From Calycina herbarum (lineage: Eukaryota > Ascomycota > Leotiomycetes > Helotiales > Pezizellaceae): DNA of 64,000 nucleotides. The notes below the pieces were generated by a model. It was not told where the DNA came from, did no database searches, and saw nothing but the letters and a program-made list of their open reading frames with translations. This document shows, piece by piece, positions 47,277 to 59,609 of this stretch (its first letter is position 1; every line of letters starts with the position of its first letter). The translations under genes were made by a program, and so were the position numbers. The stretch covers positions 150,204-214,203 of the forward strand of contig LLEY01000106.1 in assembly GCA_001414485.1 (NCBI GenBank), given 5' to 3'.

Positions 47277-47387
47277 CAACTCCCTGTCAGGCTTCTTCCT
47301 CCCTGGTAGGCTCAGAGGCTTGCACAGGACAGCTCTTCCGCTCCCTGGGCGAGGACGTCTCTTATTTCTATTGCTCTTGAAGCCGCA

Positions 47388-49207
47388 TCATGACTGCCAG
47401 TCTGACTCTGAACAATGCAACTCAAATACCTGCCCTTCCGTAACAATGCCAATTATCCTTGCCTTCAGACTTCTCCAGTCATTCATAACACAGCTACTAA
47501 CCAGAATAACCTTAACAACGCAACGTCCAGCTTCTCCTAAACTTGCCAGTCGACAAAACTTGTATATGCACTCTTCCCAATCGCCACGCATGAGATCAGC
47601 CCGATCAATGATCAAGGTGACATTTTCGAGGGCTAAGAAGATCTCAGCGAGAACATCTAAGACCAAACCCTCCTCTTTTCCCCACTGAAGACCGTCCATC
47701 TTTCTCCATATTGACTTAGTGAATGTCGAGTCTAGCGAAGACGGCATTGTCTCGAGGATCTGAAAAATAAGATGATTGAGCATAGAAATGAACCTATCCC
47801 CTTTTCCGTTCGTATCCATGACTTGACAGCAGTGGAAAGCAACGGCTTCGCCGGCGTGCCGGAAGTCTTGGGATAATCGCAACACGAGCGGCGAGAACCA
47901 ACAAAAATGTGTCAGGCATATCGCTTCGCCCCGAATGAGGAGGAAGGACGATTGTTGAGTACGACTCCAACCCAGGTATGCCTCAGACCTTTGCAGCTCA
48001 GGAAGTCTGCTGGTAGGGTCTTGGCGATGGCTGTCAAATGTGGCGTTAAGTCGAAGTTGATAGTCGTTGACCGCCTCGGTGACAGATTGGTGGTCTGGTA
48101 GAATCCTTGTGCAAAACTTTTCCAAGTGAGCGTCCCATTGGCTCTTTTGTAAATCTATTATCCGCCATAAGCAGGTATATTTGTAGTTTGAATTCAAGAC
48201 TTACCTCTGATCTCTTTCTCGACCTTTGTGTGACGAATGTTCATGTCAACTACGGTCTTCTGCACCTCATCAATACCCTGGTCCACATGATACAGCCGTA
48301 TGCTGTCTAATATGGCACTTTGGTCCTTGATGCTTTCCATTGCGGCGGCAATTTCCGTCAAAGTCTCTTCAAAGATGCTTGGAGGGTTCACGACCACACT
48401 CCATAACCTGCCTAGTTTGTGTCAGAACTGCTAGGAGCAGACTATGAGTCTAGTACTTACCCAAGCTTGATTTGAGATAATAACACGTCGCATATCTCGC
48501 GAAATCAATCCCTACTTTATATGCTTCCGCGAGAGAGGTCTTCATTTCCGGAGTCGGATGTATTTCCTTTAACACTTTAAACCGAGAATATTGTTTGCGA
48601 AGCTGCTCGAGTACCTCGCTGATTCTGTCATCTCTCTTCTGCTTGTTCACCGCAACCTTCAGAGATTTAGCAGCCTGAAAGTCGAATTTAGATACTTTTC
48701 ACTCACGACAAGTAATATTGAAAGAGTTTTGTACGCTGTCTCGGCATACTCGCCACCGCTTGTACGCATGACTTCAACGATACCTCCATAGGCATCAATA
48801 TAGGCGCTGAATGTTGATAAAAATCGAATGGTTTTCTGGGAAAGCTGCCGGGCTTTCCCCCGCTGTTCGAAGCGGTTTCGGGCGGCATTTGCGTCATTGA
48901 GATGCCGGCGCAGAACCTCCTGAAATGCATCGCAGTTGACGACGTCTAGTTCGGTTGCATGTTCCTCGCACAACATTCTGTATGTAGAGGATTTCCAGAG
49001 CCTTTTCGAGAATGTTTCACACCCTATGACGGCCTGATGTGCCGGCGCACATAATTCGCTGTTGAAATAAGCCCATCAAATTTGACCTATGGAAACTGAC
49101 GTAAGACTGCACCTGTTGTTTTCCTTCTCGCTACCCGTAAACCTATCCGCAGTGACTGCTTGCTCACCAAATATTGTCGATATTGCCATTTCGCTTGGTT
49201 TGGTCAT
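47388..49207 (-). CDS. DUF7708-type fungal NTPase-like protein, 538 aa
   Basis: Five exons on the minus strand: 49207-49113, 49058-48707, 48656-48461, 48411-48205 and 48154-47388; introns of 49-54 nt, all GT-AG and frame-keeping. The N-terminal part (about residues 45-200) resembles the DUF7708 helical domain found at the front of fungal STAND proteins: SAYIDAYGGIVEVMRTSGGE, then VAVNKQKRDDRISEVLEQLR. The C-terminal half has FLLIRGEAICLTHFCWFSPL, HAGEAVAFHCCQVM, LVLDVLAEIFLALENVTLII then DRADLM (Walker-B-like). No clear P-loop (GxxxxGKS) is visible, so nucleotide binding may be degenerate. Families like this act in signalling and non-self recognition; that role is inferred. It is divergently transcribed from the AAA gene, 684 bp apart. 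Confidence 0.8.
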
Positions 49208-49891
49208 GCTTCTAAACGTACTGTAGGACCGGCTTGTCAGGTGTAGGGGATGCTGACTTCCGTAACAAATTCTGTTCATGCAGCGGGTGATGGTGAATAT
49301 GCCACTGAACCACATAAGCAAAGGCTCACATAACTCTTAAACAGGTTTAAGAGTTATTATCCACACGCTTTAATACGTCAGTCATGCAGTCTCACGTGTC
49401 AGCAATGACAATTCCACTTCCCGCCAGAGCCTTCGTGTATGTGGCGTACTTTGGCCTCGTATTTCTCGACCTCGAGGAGAAAAGCCGAGCAGCTGAGCGA
49501 ACAACCAGTAAAGATGGACCACGAAGCTAGTCTTATGCAGCTGATTCGCCTTGGGCAATTCGTGGTGGCCAGGGCGCGTACAGAGCCTTGCCAGTCTGCC
49601 TTGCCCACTCAATTGCTGGGCGGGCTGCGACATGCAAGAGGCTTCCCAAATTCTACGTGCCGGGCGTCCTCAACCAGTTCCATCGGGCAGGATTACCCCA
49701 TGAGAGCGATTAATGATACTGCTAGACGCAAGAGATAAGAGACAGGCAAGTCAGCTGTAATAAATTACGCAATCCCCTTACCGCGTTATATTTGTAGCCT
49801 TCTCTCCCCTTATGCAGCACGATCTTCAGGCTTTGAGAAAGTGCGAACCCTAAAGACCAAAAAGCGTTACAAGCATAGAACCACCGCATCA
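49208..49891. promoter_or_regulatory. shared divergent promoter region of the NTPase pair
   Basis: 684 bp between two outward-facing start codons. No gene is seen; short frames on both strands have no family resemblance. A 10-bp palindrome-like 'aactcttaaacaggtttaagagtt' lies at 49332-49355 (arms AACTCTTAAAC and GTTTAAGAGTT) and could be a regulator site or a hairpin. Confidence 0.5.
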
Positions 49892-52800
49892 ATGGCCCAG
49901 AACAGAGACGCAGTTCTGCTGATGACTGGCAAAACATCATTGATTGAAGAAACTCAGCAACGGTATATTGACGCCCTGGAAAAAAGGATCTCTTGTCTGG
50001 AATCGCGGGCCAGAAATTCCAAACAGGTATATCATACACGGCAATTTGCAAGCCCATAATTGCTAACTGTGCGCTCTTTCCAAACCAAGCCTCAGGATAT
50101 TGCGGACTCACCTGTTGGCCTCGAAAATACGTCATCAAGCGTAGTACCGGATATCGAACAACCTCCCAATACATCTGTTGGTCCCCTTTTGTCCCATAAA
50201 TACTGAGACTCAGTCAGAACTTTAATTCGGGTCACAGACACACAAATCAACCGCCACGAACGACTCCAAGAGCGACTCCCGGAAGGAGAGCAAGGAGTAC
50301 GCCAATTCAAAACATCTCAAAGATGCTGTGTCTGTTCAGGCTTATTCCAGATTTTTTGGGAAGGTTAAGATAGTGGCGAGAAGATACTCGAAGGACGAAG
50401 ATGGGAAAAAAGAAAAACCAGTGGGCGAGGAAGAGGTCATCAGTGACGTCCAATCCACCATCTTAGCAGACGCTGCACACCGGAACAAAACTACCACAGA
50501 ACAAGGGAAACAGCGCCAGACCACCACAGCGCCAATCACCTTTACTCTAGGCATTGACGACGACGGCTGTGTTTTCAAGGCGAATGTAAAAATCAACGAT
50601 TCAGAACTCCAGGCAATGGTTCAGATCTTCTTTGCGCAATATCCCCGTTTTGGCCCAGACCTCGCGGTGTTCAGTATCGACAGCCCATTCGAACCATTCA
50701 TTCAACATTGGCGAGACCTTCAGGCGTTGGCGAAGTGTGAAGAAGGCCATAGTGCGGTCCTGCAATTCCGAAAACGGCTGCAGCGCTTCAGAGTATTAAG
50801 CCCGGACTTGATAGGGTGGCCACAACGCCTTCTCGACCTTATAAACAGCAACGATAGCATCGAGCGTATGAGCACGAACCTCGGAACGTTGCTGGAATTG
50901 ATCCATGAGGCCGTTAGAGGACGAGCGGGCGAGCGTAGTCTGTCCAGAATTCTGGAGGAGGATTTGTCGGTCGACCAGGACGTTGTCAGCTTCGACAATC
51001 TGTGGACCATCTACAAACCAGGTGATATCGTCATCTCGCATCTATTCTTGGGTGAACCCCAAGCCTTCATTGTCCATGAGTCCATGGAGTCCAGGATGGA
51101 GTCCGGGATGGAGAAAACTGGCATCACACGGTATTGGGGGCTCGTTTGTTGGTCGTACGATTGGACCGGGAAAACATTCAGAAGAGTTCAGGTTGAGCTC
51201 AGAGTTGAGTCTTTCGAGGGAGCCAGGAAAGTCCAGTCACTCTCGGTGTGTCCGGTCAAGTATCTTTCGGAGGCTGAAAAAGACAACATGGAGCAGCGAG
51301 GACGGAACTTCTGGGAAATTTGCCTTAGAGCAAAAGGGTCACGACTATTCCAATACTCTGGGGATGCTATTCTGAGGGCCAGTGGTATTGGAAAAGTCAG
51401 TCTGGTAGGATGCCAAATCCACCAAACGATGAGAGGAAATTGCTGACCTTTACTTTACAGACGCGAGCCTTGGAAAACGACGAGGACCTGGATAAACAGT
51501 TGTCTCCATGGCACACGTTGGAAAAGATTTTTCGCGAAGCTCTTCACGGTCCGGATTTCACGAACACAACAATCGTCGAAGTAGATAAATCTCGCCTGAA
51601 CATTCAATGATCCAATGTGCTAACAAGATCTCAGATCGATGGCGACGAACAGGTCATGATTGATACGCTGTCATTCAAGCAGCACGGCCCTGGCAAGCAC
51701 TACAATCAGATGCCTATGGGAAAAGTACGATTCTGGAACAAGGTCAATGATTGTCGTTGCTCTATATGCCAACAGAACTTTGTCTTGAATGAGAACCAAA
51801 AACCGCACTACGACCTGGAGCCCGGTAACTTTGGGGAGGGGTTCGAAGACTCGACACAATATCTAATCTGCCCACCTAGAGTTTTGGGCTATCATCTCTC
51901 CAGGAAACACTGGGTAGAGCTGAATGTCAATGACGTAAAGAAGGTCGAGCGGAAGATTGACACAAGTGCTTTTGATCAACTTCAGATGGACTCAATTAAG
52001 TCCAAGGAGCTTCTCAAGAAGTTGGTTATGAGCCACTGGAGCAGGAATAGGAGCGACAACAAGGGTAAAATGCAAGATCTCATGAAAGGGAAAGGTCAAA
52101 GCCTTGTGATCTTGCTATATGGTAAGACCCAGATGAGCGACTAGTAATTGTAAATCTAATAACCCTAGGTCCACCCGGAGTCGGAAAGACATTGACGGCT
52201 GAGAGTGTGGCCTTGGCTACCGGCAAGCCCCTCTTGTTTGTCAGCGTCGCTGATATTGGGCTGCAACCCGAGAAAGTCGAGGAAAACCTCGTCCACGTTT
52301 TTAGACTTGCTGCATCATGGGAGGCCATAATTCTCTTGTAAGACTTTCTCTGTATGATGGCCGTTGATGTGCTAAATACTGCGTGTTAGTGATGAGGCAG
52401 ACGTCTTTCTTGAGTCACGATCTGGAGACACTGCAAGTTTTGTAAGGAACGCGCTCGTTTCGGGTAAGTTGTTTTAGTCACGTATGAAGCACGGAGAGCT
52501 AATGGTATCCGAAGAACTTCTGAGGGTCTTGGAATACTACGATGGGATGTTGATTCTTACAACCAACAGATTAAGAAGGTTTGACCACGCCGTCATGTCA
52601 AGAATTAATCTCGCCATTCGATTCCCAGAGCTCAGCCACGAGCAAAAGAGAACAATTTTCTTGAACTTCGTTGGCCAGCTAGATGAGGATGCTACCGCCG
52701 ACCTAGCCCGGATCGAGGCATGGATCAAGGACGATGACACGCGAGAGCAACTTGATGGACTCAACGGCCGTCAGATCCGCAATATTTTATTCTCTGCGGC

Positions 52801-52948
52801 TAAGATGACCTCGCAGCAGGAAGGCGGGAAACTCAACTTGGAGGCCATCAAGCAACTTGCTCAAGCAACAAAGAGATTTGCGCAAGAAATTCGCGCTGAT
52901 ATGGAGGCATCTCGTGTCAAGAACGAGCCAAGCTATCGCGCAATGTAG
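49892..52948 (+). CDS. AAA ATPase with DUF7025-like middle domain, 888 aa
   Basis: Eight exons: 49892-50026, 50096-50176, 50238-51404, 51461-51580, 51635-52121, 52169-52337, 52390-52463 and 52515-52948; the sum is divisible by three and every junction keeps frame. The N-terminus is coiled (IEETQQRYIDALEKRISCLE). The middle domain (about residues 180-460) has FDNLWTIYKPGDIVISHLFL, typical of DUF7025 fungal ATPases. The AAA core has Walker A GPPGVGKT (about residue 664), Walker B ILFDEADVFLESRSGDTASF, sensor ILTTNRLRRFDHAVMSRINL with an arginine finger, and a helical C-terminus. Intron 2 (50177-50237) has a weak GTTGGT donor; without it an in-frame TGA follows LLSHKY. ATP-driven remodelling is likely; the substrate is unknown. 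Confidence 0.85.
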
Positions 52949-53352
52949 CCGAGCCATCGCAACTAGACTCCAGCACTTCTATCTCATCCCTAATCGCAGT
53001 CCGGATGTTTGACGGGGAGGAGTAATAAAACATGAAATTGCGACTCAAGTTGTACATCTTCAAACGTAATCGGTGTAGCCTTCCCCTGTTTCTTTGTGGG
53101 GGGGGGCGGTGACGCACTGACTTACGTTACTCTCCTCAAGGGCATTCATGTTAAACCCAGGCAAAGCACTAGGTATTTTTTTTTTGGAAAGTGTCCACTT
53201 TGGGTTCCCTGGGAATTTGTTTGGGCTCCTTGAGCAACGTCGTCAAAACTTGACAAAACTGATGTGAGAGAACAGAGGTCAGATCAAGTGTGATTGGCTA
53301 AAAAGCGAGAAGCCAAAACACGTGATGATGTGGTAGATTTTGCTCAGGATGC
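52949..53352. other. 3' flank of the AAA gene
   Basis: No gene. A G-run (ggggggggcgg, about 53098) and a T-run (53170-53181) occur. It marks the last ordinary-composition DNA before the AT-rich block. Confidence 0.35.
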
Positions 53353-53371
53353 TCAGGTTAGGGTTAGGGTT
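53353..53371 (+). repeat. interstitial telomeric repeat, about three TTAGGG units
   Basis: Reads ggttagggttagggttatt, i.e. close to three units of the fungal telomere repeat TTAGGG. It lies exactly where normal sequence gives way to AT-rich transposon DNA. Confidence 0.6.
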
Positions 53372-53554
53372 ATTAAAGACTTAGAATTATTCTTTCTCTT
53401 CTTCTTTTACTTTACTTCTTTAAAAGCTTTTATAATTATCTTAATCTTTTATTACTTTCTTAAGATATTACTATAAATAAGTTAATATTAAAGTTACTAA
53501 AACTATTAATTTACTAAGCTTAGTAAGAAGTATTATATATATTAATAATAAATA
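53372..53554. other. AT-rich linker before the Fot1/pogo element
   Basis: Very AT-rich, no coding frame; probably RIP-mutated repeat DNA that could not be assigned. Confidence 0.35.
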
Positions 53555-55255
53555 ACGTGGTTTATTAGGACTCGGATTATATTAGGAACCGGATCAATTT
53601 TAGCGAATTCCTAACCCTCTTCCTTTATAACGCGTTTTTTCTACTATATATTATATTAGTTATTCTATAGGAATCAAAAATCATTCTAGCTATTAAGGCT
53701 ATTCGAACATCTAAAAAGCTAAGCTGTCGGAAGGCTGCAAAGCTCTATAGAGTGCCCTTTTCTATACTAAACAGTAGAATAAATAGCTGAACTACTCTCT
53801 CTAAGCGACGGCTAGTAAACGTTAAATTGTCTAAGCTAGAAGAGGAAGTAATTATTTAGAATATACTTGATCTAGATTTAAGAGGGTTTATACCCTGGCT
53901 AGGTAGTGTAGAAGATATAGCGAATTATATACTTGAATTACGAGAGGGAAAACGTGTTAGTAAGCTCTAAGTACATCGATTTATATAACGATAACCAGCT
54001 CTTAAGACGCGTTTTAATCGCGTTTATGATTTCTAAAGAGCCTTATGTAAAGATTCTAAGCTAATTAGCTCGTGGTTCTAACTAGTTGAAAATATAAGAG
54101 TAAAATACAGTGTTTTAGACTATAACTTCTATAACTTCAACGAAACCGAGTTTATAATAGGTGTAATTTGCCCTGTAATAGTTATAACCTATGTAGATCG
54201 ACGTGGCAGAGGTAAGGCAGTTTAGCTAGAGAATCGGGAATAGGCTATAGCGATTGCTTATATTAATAGTAAAAGCTAGAGTGTCTCTCTATTTCTAGTA
54301 GTTTAGAGTAAGAACTACCTTTTAAATTAGTATATAGACAGCGGCCTCCTACTTAACTAGGTTATTAAACCGATAAGTAACGGATAGATAAATAATAAGA
54401 CAGGTCTAGAATAGCTAAAACACTTTAATAAACATACTACTACTTATATAAAGAGTCTATATTAAATACTAGTATTAGATAGGTATAAGAGTTATAAATC
54501 AGCTAAGTTCTAAGAGTATTATAAGATATATAATATTATAACTCTTAGACTACCTTCTTATTCGTTCTATCTAACCTAGTTACTTAATATTAGGTACTTT
54601 AGTATATTAAAGCAGGCGTATAGTCGATAGATTAAGACGTTTATCAAAGTCTATATTAACTATATTACGAAGGTAGAGTTCTTTCTAGCCTTTATAGTAG
54701 TATATAGAGAATCTATAATAGCCTAAAACGCTTAGGCTAGATTCTACGAAGCTAGCTTAGTACTCTTTAACTTATAAGTAGTACTTTTAAAGCTTGATAT
54801 AAAGTTACGAACTCTAACTCCTTCTAGACCCTCTACTACTAATACTAATCCTTAGGTCTTCTAGGCCTCTTCTAACCTAACTAAAGCTCTTTCACAAATA
54901 ATACTTGTTTAAAATCGAATTACCCGTTATTAAGAGAGCTTGCTAACTCTAATCTTCGAGACAGTTGCTATATTAGCTAAGAGTATAGAGCGAATAGCTT
55001 ATAAGATAACTCTTCTGTCTACTAAGATACGTACTCTTTAAGCAGCTAACGAAGCCTTAAGCAAACGCTATAGAGCTAAAAAGACTCGTGTCTATTAAGA
55101 GAGTATACTTATAATAGAAGATATATAGGATATTATAGCCTAGAAGAATATAGATAAGCAGATACGACGCGACGTATATACGGCGGAGGGTAGTTATAAG
55201 AAGGGTTAACTGTCTAGGTAATACTATAGAATCTGTAGAAAAGCTAGTTATATTT
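53555..55255 (+). mobile_element. Fot1/pogo-type DNA transposon, copy A, 3'-truncated, RIP-mutated
   Basis: Left terminus ACGTGGTTTATTAGG preceded by TA (53553-53554). Transposase pieces in order are AIKAIRTSKKLSCRKAAKLY (N-terminal helix-turn-helix), LDLDLRGFIPWLGSVEDIAN, YNFYNFNETEFIIGVI (first catalytic Asp region, with Asp changed to Asn), TYVDRRGRGKAV, LVLDRYKSYKSAKF and YFSILKQAYS. The order and motifs fit the DDE transposases of Fot1/pogo elements. Many TAG/TAA stops are present. Sequence homology to copy B stops near 55255, where a LINE begins. Confidence 0.8.
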
Positions 55256-57462
55256 ATTTATTTATTTCTATTTAACGTCAGGCGGAGTCTAGATCGCGTG
55301 GTCTAGGTCCTAAAAAGTCTCAAAAGAGGGCAAATGACGCTAGGGAGGTGCCCTAGGCTACAGGGGGTGTAAACGAGTAAGCTAATTTACAAGAGATAGT
55401 TTAAAGAGATGCTCTACTTTCGGAACAGCTCTTATCCTTAACTAGTTTATAGAATCAGGGAAAGACAAAGGAGATATATATAAAAATAGAAAAAGAAAGG
55501 AAAAGAGAGTTTTAACTATCTCGAGGGATAGATCTTTGTAAAGAACTTAGTCTTAGAATAGACTTTGTTAAAAAGCTTCTTATAACCAGGTCTGAATAGG
55601 AGTTGAGGATTTCCCTCTGCCTTAGCTCTTTGTTCTTTGTAAGCCTGTAGAAGAGTAGGTGGAATTGTGCTTTAGCCTTTTTATATTTGTAATTCCTGGA
55701 TTCTAGTAACGTATTAAGGTGGTGGAATTAAAGGTGGTATACTATAAAGTCTCTATGACTAGTACGAGCTGTAATAAGCCGAGCTAGGACCTCTCTTAGT
55801 AGCTAGAGAGTTCTAGGTTTCGAGAGCTAGGAAGTAAGACCTAGCCTCTTATAGATATCTGGGAGTGTTGTCTGCTAAAGCTTGTTCGCGAGCTTAACCC
55901 CTGTCTCTTTAACTTCTCTCTTAAGTGTAGTAGTATAGAGTAAAGAAGGGCTAGGGGGGGGTGTTCGAGCCGCTTTCTCTATAGCTTTGTTAGTAATTTC
56001 ATTCCCTCGAATTCCTATATAACTAGGGCACTACTGTGTCTGGATCTTCCCTGGGTATAGCTAAGTAAAGTCGAATACCTTATTAAAGGTTTCTTACGAG
56101 GTGCCGCAGGATCGGTGGGTTAGCTATAGTGTAGCCTCGAGGTTATCGAGGCAAATCTAGCACTTTGTAGCTAAGGACTAAAAAGGGGATGCGAGGGCAA
56201 GCTTAAGACTGTGTAAGGCGGCTCTCGCTTCTATATTATATATTTCTAAGGTTTTGCTAAAAGGGAAGAGCTTTGTGTTTAAAACAACCCCTCCTCTTAT
56301 AAGGCATACGCCTCCTCCTGTGTTTTTATTGTCTAAGCGAGAGCCGTTGGTAAATACAACTAGGTCTGTAGGCGGAACAGAGGCGAGGAATTCAAGGAAT
56401 TCGGCTTTGTAAGAGTCTTTATTACCGCTAGGGCTCGGGCTGGCTACTTTGAGAAGACGGGCTTGGCGGTTGAACCCTCTACTCTACGAGGGGTCTTGAA
56501 TTAGATCGACTTCTTCTGAAGGGGGGAGAGGTTTAGAAGAGCGGTAAATAAGCCTAGCCTTTAAGCAAGGGTTATTTATACATCGCTTAAGCGGGTGTGC
56601 CGAGTCGAGTCGACGAGTTCTAGCCTCAAAAGCTCCGCTTTTTACTATAAGAGCAATTTCAGCGGCTAGGAGGCCAGATTCCATAAGGAGTACCGAGGTA
56701 GGAGTGGTTTTATAGACTGGGAGGATGATCCTAGCACACTTTGTAACTACTCTATCTAGGAGAGTCAGGTGGCGGCCGATCTGGTTATTTATAGTGCCTG
56801 CTTAGCCTGTTTTCGTACGACCAGGGTACTAGGTCTTGTGCCTAAAATAGGCGATTGAGAGGATATAAGCAGTGACTGCTTGTTTTAGCAGATACGAGGG
56901 GGATCCTCTTACTATGTTTGTTGTTCCTTTAAGAGCATTAGCTATAAGTGTAGCCTTGCTAGCTATTCTTTTGACGTGACTATAAAAGGTGAGGCGGGGG
57001 TTGAAGAAGATGCTAAGCCACCGGAGTTCCTATGTAGGCTCTATTGTCTTTCCTTCAACTATAATAGCAGGGGGGGGCCAGATGCCTCTCCCTCTTTGTT
57101 TCCTTTTATGAGAGAAGTGGATAAGTTCTGATTTTTCAGCGTTAAAGGTAATACCCTCGTCTGTGCCCTACTTAAGTGCGCTTGCTACCTGCTTTGCCAG
57201 GTCCTTGACATTCCCTGCCTTTGAAGGCCCGAAAGCAAGTAATCTAATGTCGTCGGCGTAGCTGAATCTCTGTACTACTGGGAGAGAACTAACTCCTAAT
57301 CTGAAGAGGGGCTGGATATAGAGTATAAAGAGGATCGGTGAGATAGGCGAGCCTTGTAGAAGGCTATACTGAAGCGGGGTAGCGTCGCCTACTTCTCTAT
57401 TAAGCTTTACTTTTACTGATCTATTAGTTAAGAAAGAGGAAACCTATTCTACGAAGTAATGC
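55256..57462 (-). mobile_element. LINE (Tad1-like non-LTR retrotransposon), 5'-truncated
   Basis: Minus strand. Reverse transcriptase C-terminal part: LLQGSPISPILFILYIQPLF, RFSYADDIRLLAFG (the catalytic YADD is intact), SELIHFSHKRKQRGRGIWPP. Then MESGLLAAEIALIVKSGAFE and RNase H pieces NRLDNKNTGGGVCLIRGGVV-like and NIEARAALHSLKLALASPF. The 3' end is an A-rich (AAATA)n tail at 55254-55275. The 5' half, including ORF1 and endonuclease, is absent, as is usual for truncated LINE copies. Stops are fewer than in the flanking transposon, so it is younger or less mutated. It separates two facing, truncated Fot1/pogo copies; no target duplication was found. Confidence 0.78.
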
Positions 57463-58925
57463 GGCTATACGTTAGTAAGCTCTAGGTATATTAATTTATA
57501 TAATAATAACTAGATCTTAAAACGTGTTTTAATCGTGTTTATGATTTCTAAAGAGTCTTATATAAAGATCTAGAGCTAATTAGTACGTGGTTTCGACTTA
57601 TTACGAATATATAAGCGAAGTATAGAGTTTTAGACTACGACTTTTATAACTTTGATAAAACCGGGTTTATAATAGATATTATTTGTTCTAGAATAGTTGT
57701 TACCTATATAGATTAGTATAGTAGAGATAAGACAGTTTAGCTAGGTAATCGGGAATAAGCTATAGTAATTGTCTATATTAATAGAGAGGGCTAGAGTATT
57801 TCTCTATTCTTAGTAGTTTAGAGTAAGAACTATCTCTCTAATTAGTATACTAACAGCGGCCTCTTATCTAACTAGGTTATTAAACTAATAAGTAATAGTT
57901 AAATAAATAATAAAATAAGTCTAGAATAGTTAAAGTACTTTAATAAACATACTACTGCTTATATAAAGAGTCTCTATTAAATACTAGTCTTAGATAGATA
58001 TAAGAGTTATAAATCAGCTAAGTTCTAAGAGTACTATAAGATATATAATATTATTACTCTTAGACTATCTTCTTATTTATTCTATCTAATCTAGCTACTT
58101 AATATTAGATACTTTAGTATATTAAAACAGGTATATAGTCGGTAGATTAAGACGTTTATTAAGACCTATATTAACTATATTATAAAGGTCGAGTTCTTTC
58201 TAGCTTTTGTAGTAGTATATAAGGAAATAATAATAGTTCTAAACTATTAAGCTAGATTCTATAGAGCTAGTCTAGTGCCTTTTAACTTATAAGCAGTGCT
58301 TTTAAAGCTTAACGTAAGGTTATAGACTCTAACTCTCCCTCGGCTATCTAGTGTTAACTCTCTCTCTTAAGTATTCTAGACCTCTTCTAATCTAACTAAA
58401 ACACTTTTATAATTAACTCTTATATGAAATTGTATAGCCTATTACTAAGGAAGCTTATTAACTCTACTTTTTTAAACAGTTACTACGTTAGTAAAGAGTA
58501 TAGAGTAAATAGTATATAAGATAACTCTTTTATCTATAAAAGTCTATACTCTTTATATAGTAAATAAAGCTCTAAGTAAATACTATAGAGCTAAAAAGAC
58601 TTATATCTATTAAGAGAGAGCACTTATAATAGAGGATATATAAGATATTTTAACTTAGAAGAATATAAATAAGTAAGTATAATATAATATATATAAGATA
58701 GAGATTAGTTATAAGAGGTAACTTTCTAAGTAGTACTATAGAACTTATAGAAAAGCTAGTTATAATATATAAACTTATTAAGAAGTTATAAATATATCTA
58801 GTTTATTAGATTCTAAGAGTAATAATTAATTTAATATATTATAGTTAATTTATTTAAGTATAAAGTTTTATATTAAGAAAAAGTAATTAACTTAGTAATA
58901 TAATCGACTTACTAATAAACTACGT
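57463..58925 (+). mobile_element. Fot1/pogo-type DNA transposon, copy B, 5'-truncated, RIP-mutated
   Basis: Collinear with copy A from 'cgttagtaagctct' (53957 in copy A) to 'gaaaagctagttata', then beyond to a right terminus ...ctaataaactacgt (58925) followed by TA. The complement of that end, ACGTAGTTTATTAG, matches the left end of copy A with a G-to-A change, so both are one family with ACGTG-type inverted ends. More heavily mutated than copy A. After the TA, sequence continues as gypsy homologous to the element at 41.7 kb. Confidence 0.78.
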
Positions 58926-59026
58926 TATATAACTTTCTATTTATTTAAAGCTTTTCTAGTTATATTTCTAAAGTTACTACTTTCTAAGATTATAACTCTC
59001 TTTTAATTAAATTTTATAATCTTATA
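58926..59026 (-). mobile_element. gypsy remnant, part 1
   Basis: Matches the full-length gypsy element at about 41745-41845 (aactttctatt, gcttttctagttatat, actctcttttaatt.aattttataatcttata), further AT-shifted. It ends at the TA duplicated by the MITE insertion. Confidence 0.65.
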
Positions 59027-59277
59027 ACGTGTATATATAGCGAACCGGCTAAACAAGCGAACCGGCTAACTGAAAACACACCTAAAATCGCGATTTTAAC
59101 ATTTTAATATCTTTACGAATTGTTGATTAAAAATTTCAAAATTAAAACTTTGATTTTATTACTATATAAATATAAAAGTTATAAAATGTAAGACTGAGGC
59201 TAATTTATATTAAAAAGTTATTAAAAGAAGAAGAAAAAAGACAAGATTATAGGGGTATTTTTAAGCGAATCGCTAAG

Positions 59278-59426
59278 TGTCGGTATAATCAGAGTGAATA
59301 GCACTCCACGTGACCTTCTCGCTTAAGGTCTATTTAAGTAGACAGAGCAGCTAACTTTGCTCTGTATGCACGAACGATAATATACTCTTTTTGCATCATG
59401 CTATTGGCCACCAAGTCATACCAACA
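59278..59426 (+). repeat. 5' LTR of the copia-type element
   Basis: 149 bp, near-identical to 63037-63185 (one visible difference, tatgcacg versus tatgtacg). Contains ctatttaag as a TATA-like box. Confidence 0.88.
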
Positions 59427-59609
59427 CTGATCAGTGTCGCGCGCGCAGATCAGAAAAACTGGCTATACGTATCGCGGTTCTCGGAATCGTAAGCTTACGT
59501 ACAGTTACGTAGTTGTGCAAAGTAGACTCCTCTTCTCGGAAGAGACTCCTTCTACTGGTTACACCCCCGACAATACCACTGCAAACTCTTGGACTTGCAG
59601 TACAGTTAC

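Noticed and set aside
48675..48706. 32-nt intron alternative in the DUF7708-like gene
   Set aside because: Too short for a typical fungal intron; a 50-nt version (48657-48706) with a GCTAAAT branch keeps frame and fits the family better.
49722..50174. 150-codon minus-strand frame
   Set aside because: It lies antisense to the first exons of the AAA gene, has no family resemblance and would occupy the divergent promoter; treated as a shadow frame.
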